From NCBI GenBank assembly GCA_905221605.1, contig CAJNDS010000879.1, forward strand, positions 466,059-530,058: a stretch of DNA of 64,000 nucleotides, read 5' to 3'. The notes beneath the pieces are model-generated. The model was not told where the DNA came from, searched no databases, and saw nothing but the letters and a program-made list of their open reading frames with translations. Positions 56,715-64,000 of the stretch are shown here, piece by piece. A program made the position numbers and the translations under genes. Source of the DNA: Symbiodinium natans (taxonomy: Eukaryota; Sar; Dinophyceae; Suessiales; Symbiodiniaceae). How positions within the stretch are numbered: the first letter of the stretch is position 1; each line of letters opens with the position of its first letter.

Positions 56715-57818
56715 GAGCCTACACCACGGCCAGGGCCGAAGCTCTCCAACAGTCCCTGATTCCCTGATGAGTGGTGATGGTCCGAGGTCCGCTGAGGAGG
56801 CCGAAGCCAGCACCGTTGTGGACGAAGTGTCAGAGGCCCTGGCCTGTCTGATCAGCACCTGTCCCAAGATCTCAAGATATCCTAAGCCACCGCTGCAACT
56901 CGTCCGTCTAGTTCAGCCTTCGCCCTGCAGGCGCCTGATCGGAGTGGACAGGTGCGTGGTTGCATGCTACTTTTGTATGTGCTATGGGATGCTATGGGAA
57001 TCAGTTCTTTGTTTATTATTCTTAGGAGGGGCCTGAGGCATCCCGAGGCTATGCTGAGGGAGAGTAGACCGAGTAGACGAATTTGACAGGAGCAGTCGTT
57101 TGCACTTCACCACCTCGCCCAGAAAACATCCGGCTTCCAGGCAGCCGTGGAAGAAGGTGGCCATGAAGCTTGGCTCAGGCTGAGATGCTGGCCTTTGCCT
57201 TAGGACCTTGGGACTTGAGTGCCATCTTTCGCCAGGGCCAGGATGGAGAGATCGGCAGCCTTTGGTGCCGAGGTACGCATGCGGCGCATGCCCACTTGTG
57301 ATCGTTGTTAGACTTCCATATACTTCCATCATGCAGGAGGGTGACCGATGGACACTGTTCGAGATACTGGAGATGTTAGCCGTGAAGGATAACCACAAGG
57401 AGGAGACTCGACTTTTCGCCAGCACACCACCGCTAGTGACGTTAGGGCAGTCGCTCATGGCGGCGATTAGTCAGTGTCAAGGTGTTATGTCAAGTTGGCA
57501 AAGTCGTGAAACGTGCGTACCTGTTGGCATCTTGCAGACACGATGCCTGCTTCACAACGGCGTGTTGTACTTGCCCACCTCTGCAAGGAGGTTTTGGACA
57601 GCGTTGGCTTAAGCGGCCAAATCAAGCCGCACGACACAGTGCTGCACTTATGTGATGCCAAGAGGCGATTCCCAGTTGAGAGCTGGTGGATGCAAATGCC
57701 CGACTGTCAATGCCTTCAAAACAATCGAATTCAGTGGAAACACAGCGACTTTCGCAACTTGATGTTATGCATGACTGTCACACGCATGCACACAAATCGT
57801 CATAAAGGCAGGGTTTGA
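56715..57818 (+). CDS. Unrecognised multi-exon gene
   Basis: Likely exons: 56715 to about 56946, 57179-57241, 57337-57481 and 57538-57818. The joins 57241/57337 (GA donor) and 57481/57538 (GT donor, 56-base intron) keep phase and read LSAIFRQGQ-EGDRWTLFEI and AAISQCQ-D-TMPASQRRVV. Other pieces: EEAEASTVVDEVSEALACLI, EMLAFALGPWDL and LAHLCKEVLDSVGLSGQIKP. It looks like a soluble helical protein. The first join is not phase-proven, and the last 40 residues before the stop look less protein-like, so the true end may be near 57690. No domain was recognised. Confidence 0.5.
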
Positions 57819-59201
57819 TTGAGTTCAATTCTCCTCGAAATGCCGCCGCAAAAATAAGGTGTACCTTCGTGGCCACACTGGTCGCTGGACATCATGTTTC
57901 TTTTTCACCTGTTTGCATCCAGCCCGGTTGGACAGTTAGATTCGGCCGGAGTCACATGACCGAGCGTAGATCTGTCGCAGGATGGCTGTGAAAGATGGTC
58001 AGCCGCCAAGAGCGGAGAATGTAAAGAGAATGGTTTGAAGTTTGAAGAAGCGGACTCCATGATCGCTTGTGACTTCCAATGTTTTGCAATGCTCTGCACT
58101 ATCTCTTTTCATGGCACCGGAAGTTCAGAGATCTAGAAGTCTAGACGCAATTATGAGAAGCTTCGGCTCGGCAAGGCACGCAGGTTGTCTGCAACGCAGC
58201 TGACCGTGCGCAAGCTGCCACATTCGCCAGCATCCCAGCGGTCCAAACCCTTCTACTGTTCCTGAGCACGGTGGAGCACAGTGCTGCGGAAGAATTTTGA
58301 AATTTGATGTCAAGTTCTATCGTTGAGGTGATTGAATTCAAGGGTGCCGCCTTGAAGAATGACTGCCGTGGTCTTGGTGTTGCAGGGTTCTGATGGTTGT
58401 GTGTGCTGGATGTTCGAACTACGTCAGCAGGCGAAACATCAGAATTCAGAATGACTCTATTTTTCAGGCTCGGCTTTCTGGCCACTTGGGTTGCAGCAGG
58501 GTGTTGACAAGCTGGGCTTCAGCCAAGAATGCGGCATGCTGTGGCTTCAAGCTGCAGGTTCTTCTCTTTGACTGCACAACAAGCACGAAGTTGGTCCCCA
58601 CGGTGATCCTTGAGACATCTAATCGCAGCTTCGGCATCGTGTCAAGTCTAAGTAGCAGTGAGAACACGGTGGGCTTTTCTTATCATCGATCCTCGCCGCG
58701 CTGTTCTGGGCACCCCTGCCCGCTTTCATTGCCTCTCTGTACACGACGAATTCTCACTGGCCAGAGCTCTGCGTCTGAATGCTTTAACCGCAAATGACGA
58801 TGACTCCGGCAATTGTGCACACCTACGCTGTCCATATTGTTGTTGTTTCATCTTCATGCTTAATGTGACCACGGAATGCGTTAAATTGCAACGTCTGGCT
58901 GTTGGCACATTCTCGAGCCTGCCAGAGTATAAATGCAAGACTCTTTTCAAAACCGATAATTTGTTTGCATGCGCGTGCTAGCTTCACATCAGATCTAATG
59001 TGTACCCTGACCCCCTGCCCTTCCACCTCCTCCCCTCCAACACGACCCGCAGACTCAAGCAAACATGGACCCAGTGCAAGCAGCGGCAAGTAAGAAGGCT
59101 TGCCGGCTGAGCAATTTCATCCGGGTGCGCAGGCAAGCGCAGGCAATCGCAGGCAGCGTGCCTTTCCGACATGTTCCGACATTGATTATAATGGATTCAG
59201 A
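57819..59201. other. Intergenic, nothing supported
   Basis: The frame 58393-58797 (134 codons) contains a stretch FKLQVLLFDCTTSTKLVPTV that could be coding, but a frame on the other strand overlaps it and no splice chain was found. Confidence 0.5.
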
Positions 59202-59495
59202 ATGCCCGCTGCGGCCAAGGCCGAGTGTCGTTCAAGTTGGAGTCCACGGGTGGTCGTACTCTCTGGCTCCCCAGCTGTGTCTGAAGGATTTCAAAGGTTC
59301 AAGGATGATCTTGATTTCACCGACCAGGGCCTCCTACGACTGACATGCCTTAATTCGAAGTGCTCTTTTTCAGGCCAGGTGGACAACCCCCCGTTTGTGC
59401 AACCACAGGTTTTATTCGGACATTTCAGATGCGGAGCATACTGTGGAGTTGATACTGTAGGCTTGGTGCGCTGCCTTCCTCGGATGTGGGCCTGA
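59202..59495 (+). CDS. Possible small gene, unrecognised
   Basis: ATG at 59202 directly follows TTCAGA, like a trans-splice acceptor. The 97-codon frame reads MPAAAKAECRSSWSPRVVVL, then EGFQRFKDDLDFTDQGLLRL, LTCLNSKCSFSG and LFGHFRCGAYCGVD. The Cys pairs could form a zinc ribbon. No family was recognised and no upstream or downstream exons were tied in. Confidence 0.3.
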   Translation: MPAAAKAECRSSWSPRVVVLSGSPAVSEGFQRFKDDLDFTDQGLLRLTCLNSKCSFSGQVDNPPFVQPQVLFGHFRCGAYCGVDTVGLVRCLPRMWA

Positions 59496-60112
59496 TGCAG
59501 AAAGGCAGTGCTCGGAAAATGGGACACAGGGCGCCTGGCATCCGATCGTGCGGAGAAGATTTGTGAACAGGAGACGCGGGGTCCGACAATTCCATGCGGT
59601 TTGTGGCGTTTGGCTCAGCACAAATCAGGCAAGCAGTTCTTGGGAAGATGTTCGAGCATGTTCGAGACCACAAGGCAAAAACCTCAATGCCCACCCCAGT
59701 CTTATCTGGAACGTCGGCCGGAATCTGAGAAAGTTGTCATGGGTAGGCTCAGGTAACATGAAGTTTGGCCTCTGCTCAAAGTACAAAGCCAGTTCAGGTT
59801 TCCGGGTTCACGGCGCGCTGTCATGGCAGAGTGTTTCGATTTGAGTTGCCCTGCATGCGCACTTCCCCTCTGTTTGGTCCACAAACGTGATGACCACTGT
59901 TTTCGGGCAAACTAACTTTTGCATCTGCCTGGACGCGTTCCACAAGTTTGTGGCTTTCAAAGGGGTCAGGCGGGCTAATTCAAGAGAGCATTAGTCCGAA
60001 CCGTTGATGTTCACCTGCGTTGTAACTCGACGGTTGAGGAATGAAAGCTTGACAAGTCGATTTGACATGCCAAGTCCACAAGTTGTTTTCATTCGAGGTT
60101 CATTTCAGATCG

Positions 60113-60253
60113 ATGGCCACGGGCAAGATGATGGAAGTCGATGGTGCAGATGCCCACTTGCAGCAAAAGGCGTACTCAGCACAGCTCCAGGACCCAGCAG
60201 TTGGAGTCAGGTGCGGGCTCGAAGCAATTCAGAGGGCACTCGACAACGAATAG
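60113..60253 (+). CDS. Possible 46-residue protein or first exon
   Basis: ATG at 60113 follows CATTTCAG by four bases, a likely splice acceptor. The frame reads MATGKMMEVDGADAHLQQKA then YSAQLQDPAVGVRCGLEAIQ and ends at TAG 60251. It looks like a soluble helical peptide. It may be a very small gene or the first exon of a larger one. Confidence 0.3.
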   Translation: MATGKMMEVDGADAHLQQKAYSAQLQDPAVGVRCGLEAIQRALDNE

Positions 60254-61780
60254 CGGCAGCGCCCTCGGTTCCAGCTATCCTAAGCTTGTATCGTTGCTGC
60301 AAGCTTAACAGGGCTGTCGCCCATGGCCGGCCACGCCGCTATGGGTTCGGGCCGCACACGCACGCTGAAGCTGTTGTCGAGGCAATGTCCACCACTCGCA
60401 CAAGAAGCAAGGGGCCATGGACCCTTATGCCCGTCTATCACCCTCTCCAGCGTGCATATAGTACAACGGCACAGCGATCATACCCACCCTGTCCTTAAAC
60501 CCCTTGCTGTAGACCCGAAGATGTGCAATGTACAGTAGTCGTCCACCTTGGCTGGAGTGCATGAGTGTGCAATGAAACATGAAGAAACCCCTAAGCTCGA
60601 AATGCTTGAGCTTTCCACTGTCTCAAGCCACGGCATAATTCGCGACAAAGTGGCCAGTGCATTCAACTACAACATTTCAGTGTTCACTCCAGAGTTTTGG
60701 ATCCCGCTCGGCGTTGGGAGATGAGCTAGAATCAGGTATCGGAAAGAGCATGAGTTCGATTGCTTGCAAACCGAGGTTGAGAAATTTGCGACTGGCATTG
60801 CCTTGTCGGCGCCCCTGTCAAATGCGACCACTTCTTCACCGTCTCTCTGCACCAAAGAAGCAAAGGGGAAAGAACAAAGAAGGCATGCTCTCCTCCTAAA
60901 GAAGCGTTGAGTTTTTTTCCACTACGAAGAGAGCTCTGAACATTGTTGCCGAGTCGCCTCTTCAAGGCCGGAGCCCTGCCCTGATCTGGACCTGACAGTG
61001 GAGCAGAAGGCGCCCCTAGTGCGCCCCTCCCCCCTCCTTTTTCCTCCTCTGTGCCATTCATCGCCTCACGAGTTGGGACTCCCTGCTTGACGTAGAGTTT
61101 TTGTCACTTTTTTGGGGATCTTTTGGGGGGGACTAAGGCGTGGATCTACCTTCAGGCAGCCCATTGCGCGCTGGCCGCTGGCTCGTTTTGAAACGTTGCC
61201 CTTGGAAACGAGAAGGGTGCGCGGCGTGTTCCTGCCACACAGCAGTGCTGCGTGTTCCACGCAATGTTGTCAAGGTTGACAGGCAGAACCTCGCCCGCTT
61301 TCTCAGTGCGCGACTGATTTGAGCTGCACAGCAGTTGGTGGCGGCTGTGCCTCCAGCATCGCCCCGCATATTCTTGAGTTGCAGAGACTGGAGAAATTTT
61401 GAAGAGTGTTGAAGAGGCAGTCCGAAGCCGCACTGCAAGGAGCTGCTCAAGGCCCATGAAGCCACTTTGCCTCACAGCGCCTTACCGCATATTCCAAACA
61501 GATTCCTGTGCAGCAGCCGGCAGGCGTACACGCGCCTGTGGGAATCCGAATGGTTTGGGGCCGAGTTTCGGGTCACTAGGCTTGGTGCCTTCACACACCT
61601 GTCGTTGTGCTTTGTCAAAAGATGGGAGCGGAGAGATGCACTCCTAGGCGGGTGGAATGGCGGCAGACCTTGGAGATCCCAGAGGATCCTCATGCGATGT
61701 TAAGATTGCACCAGGTTCTCAGTAGATTTGCCTGCCAAGTAAGCCTTTAAGTGATCCTCGCGCACGTGAGTATTTTGTCT
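60254..61780. other. Intergenic, nothing supported
   Basis: Open frames on both strands overlap around 60657-61475. None carries a recognised domain or a convincing splice chain. Confidence 0.55.
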
Positions 61781-62270
61781 AATCCGAGCACCTGTTGAAT
61801 TGGGGGGGGGGGGGCCCCACCCCCCCACCCACCACAATAAGAAAGGCAGGGTTCCGCAATAGTATGACCATGGCTCTGTATTGATTCTCTACTAAAAACA
61901 AGAAGAATGTATTGCCAACAATAAGAATATGTAGAATATCTTTTAAAACTGAATAACAAAGTATTGACTCTCTATGAAAAACAAAACCAGGAATGTATTG
62001 AATCTCTATTCAAACTGAATAGCAAGCCCAGGGCTCCCCCCCCCCAAGGCCTCCCATAATTGTGTTCCCTTTTCATGAATGTGATGCTGTCTTTTGCCAG
62101 GCAGAGCCCATAAGGGTACTCTCTCCTCCAGTAAGCAATCACATAAGAAATCCTAGCTTTCTGAAGGGCCCCAGATTCTGGGAAAGTAAAGCTTCGGCTT
62201 CTTTAAAGCTTCTCGGCGAAATAAATTTCGTTAAGTGTGGGGGTATTAATTAAACAGGTGCTCGGATTAG
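61781..62270. mobile_element. Interspersed inverted-repeat element, copy C
   Basis: The ends are inverted repeats: the left begins ATCCGAGCACCTGTTGAATT and the right ends with the matching reverse complement (AATTAAACAGGTGCTCGGAT), with one mismatch. TA flanks both sides. The inside has the G/C runs, CAATAAGAAAGGCAGGGTTC, degenerate short repeats with TATTGA and CTCTAT, and the block CTCCAGTAAGCAATCACATA shared with copy A but missing in copy B. It has no transposase and is likely a non-autonomous Tc1/mariner-type element. Confidence 0.85.
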
Positions 62271-63870
62271 TCCGTTTATACGATGTACTACATACTTGAG
62301 GCAAACCGTTCCCACAGCCTTAGATCGAGGATGTCCTGCTCTTTCCTGACGGCAGCGTCTCAGCTTCGAAAAAGTGCACCACGCATCCTGCGACCTCCAC
62401 GCCATCCGCACTCAGCTTCTTGCTGCCCAGTTAGGCTGCCTTGGCCTAAACCAAGTCCGCGCAGAAATTACAGCGAGGCCTTTTTTCAAACGACAGCGGT
62501 AGTTTGCTGCAAGTCAGCGCGAAAGTGGGGATCGCGAATCTGACCACCCCAGTTGGACAAATCGCTCGAAACGACTCCCACAGACTTCACCTCTTGGGAT
62601 CCATGACAGCCCCTCACAAAAGATGCTGGCAAGTTGGGAGGAAAGTGCCGCCAGCTCACCTGGCAGTCGGCAGTTTGCGGCTCAGCCGGCTTTGGCCCTG
62701 CGCTACAACCGAAGCACCCAAGTTGAGTGGTCTGAGTTCCTAGTGGCAGCTCTGAGGTCATCCAGGAGTAACTCCATCGGACCGGCAACGACATCCGACT
62801 CTTCACGTCCACGAGCTCGATCCCAGTGGCTGGGCCCGGTCAACTCATTGCTGTTCTTGTGGTGCAAGAACGAAGATCCGTGCCATCCTCTGCCACAACC
62901 CTCAGGTCCATCAGGAGACGCATGAGTCGAACAGTCGGCCCCTCAAGCTTGAGCATCTTTTTCAGTCATTGCACAAGATGATGAATTTAAATATGTCGCT
63001 GCAAGCTACGACAGGAAGAAGGATGACTGCTTTTCTGAACTCCAGAGTACTTTGGTACCCTTGCAGAAGGAGGTTTTGAAAATGACGCCTCCAAGGGGCA
63101 GACTGGATAGGCAGTTAGTGTAGATGCGGAACAGCATGGAACCGCCAAGGATTGGATCTTGGGCATGGTGGGCGGTGTGTCATCCACAGCAGATGACAAG
63201 AGCAATGGCAACCTTTTTGTGTCTGCATCCCTGAGATGTCCTGGGTCCCGCATGTGCACATTGGAGGGAAAAAAGGGAGTAGAAGTGAGGATGACTTCTT
63301 CCAAACATGGAGCCAAGGTCGGCCATGCGCTCATTCTTCGCTAATGCCATCAAGATGTCGCAACTCGAGGTAGGTCATTCACATGTGCGACAAAAGACCT
63401 GTGTCATCCGTCGGTGCGAAGCATCCCTTGCAGGCCGACCCTGTGCAGCGTGTCATCGAGGCATTCGCTGAGGCACTGGCTCCAGTCTCAGTATCCTGGG
63501 CGATGGTGACCACCAGTGGATCTTCGGGGTGTCGGTTTGGTGTCGACATTCTGCCGTTTGCGAGGTTGCGGATGCCGCGTTTCTAGCATGTCCGCGGCCC
63601 AGAGCGTGGACATCTTGGCTTTGGTTTGAGAAGGGCAGTTCGTGTCTGGCGATGCCGGCGATGCCCAGTCACAGAAAGTTGGCTTGAAACTGCAGCAGGT
63701 TTTGAAGCCTCGATGCTTCCAGAGAAGGAGATCCAACCTCAGCACCGTGACACATTTGCCTGCGAGATTCCTTTTGCTACCGGAGTAATGTTGACGCATG
63801 GACCTGGAGCTTCGTCCTTGCAGCACCATTGCCAAGTAGCCATAATTTGTTGACCTCATGCTTTCCCATC
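62271..63870. other. Mostly non-coding; possible EF-hand-like scrap
   Basis: At about 62715-62755 one frame reads RSTQVEWSEFLVAALR before a GT donor, which resembles the end of an EF-hand in CDPK-type proteins. It is too short to call. A frame at 63383-63586 (VQRVIEAFAEALAPVSVSWA) is another weak candidate. Confidence 0.3.
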
Positions 63871-63877
63871 TCCCACT

Positions 63878-63967
63878 TTGCTAAGGCGTCAGACATATCG
63901 CAAGCCAGATGAGGTTCTCTTCGGCCTCGCCTACACAACGCCGATGCCTGTAAAGAAGCAGTTGTGA
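63878..63967 (+). CDS. Terminal exon of an unidentified gene
   Basis: After a pyrimidine-rich stretch and GCTAAG, the frame reads RQTYRKPDEVLFGLAYTTPM PVKKQL and stops at TGA 63965. The composition and clean acceptor suggest a genuine last exon. Its upstream exons would lie before 63870 and were not resolved. A possible one is near 63710-63800 (PEKEIQPQHRDTFACEIPFA). Confidence 0.35.
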   Translation: MLRRQTYRKPDEVLFGLAYTTPMPVKKQL

Positions 63968-64000
63968 ACAGGTGAGCCAGAAAGATTCGAAGTTCTGACG

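Noticed and set aside
1-64000. tRNA or rRNA genes
   Set aside because: No cloverleaf with intact A and B boxes and no conserved rRNA segment was recognised by eye; a covariance-model search was not possible here.

Overview
The window looks like nuclear DNA of a dinoflagellate, most likely a Symbiodiniaceae-type genome. Four things support this. Long coding exons carry eukaryotic domain combinations and are broken by introns that often start with GC or GA instead of GT. Almost every intron ends AG and is followed by an exon that starts with G. There is a run of dinoflagellate-type proteins: an hnRNP U-like SPRY protein, a globin-bearing channel and an EF-hand kinase. A motif resembling the dinoflagellate spliced leader sits just upstream of at least one start codon. 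All exon models below were built by eye by matching reading phase and family patterns; no alignment was run.

Layout. Bases 1-4800 are a purine/pyrimidine-skewed higher-order tandem repeat with a unit of about 1.9 kb. At about 4800 it switches to twelve units of an 88-bp satellite (to about 5855). An AT-rich and G-rich spacer follows, then the same 88-bp satellite in inverted orientation, a 100-N assembly gap (6401-6500), a perfect 56-bp palindrome, a foldback element and one copy of an interspersed inverted-repeat element. Two more copies of that element lie at 21967-22313 and 61781-62270.

Genes, all on the plus strand except one fragment. (1) 8694-12626, hnRNP U-like SPRY/RGG protein. (2) 16601-25219, a multi-exon gene encoding tandem globin domains fused to a TRP/polycystin-like six-helix ion channel. 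(3) 18392-20831, a complete calcium-dependent protein kinase (CDPK) lying in the same orientation inside one intron of gene 2. (4) 29046-30593, an ArfGAP-like protein with a huge Cys/Gly repeat tail. (5) 32376-33397, a probable TFIIF beta subunit. (6) 34455-36267, an unrecognised 4-exon protein. (7) 41256-43427, a 12-helix MFS transporter. (8) 49916-53901, a protein kinase fused to two KH domains and a cold-shock-like domain. (9) 56715-57818, an unrecognised multi-exon gene. Weaker candidates lie at 43584, 46595, 59202, 60113 and 63878. A minus-strand exon near 40686-40753 carries the signature of an Orn/Lys/Arg decarboxylase.

The most interesting points are the globin-channel gene, which reads as a possible heme- or oxygen-gated channel; the CDPK nested in it with a spliced-leader-like motif before its ATG (suggesting insertion from mRNA); and the kinase-KH-KH-cold-shock fusion, which would link a kinase directly to RNA binding. 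Much of the rest (12.7-14.1, 25.2-29.0, 36.3-40.6, 44.1-46.5, 47.1-49.9, 53.9-56.6 and 60.3-63.8 kb) shows no gene I can support.
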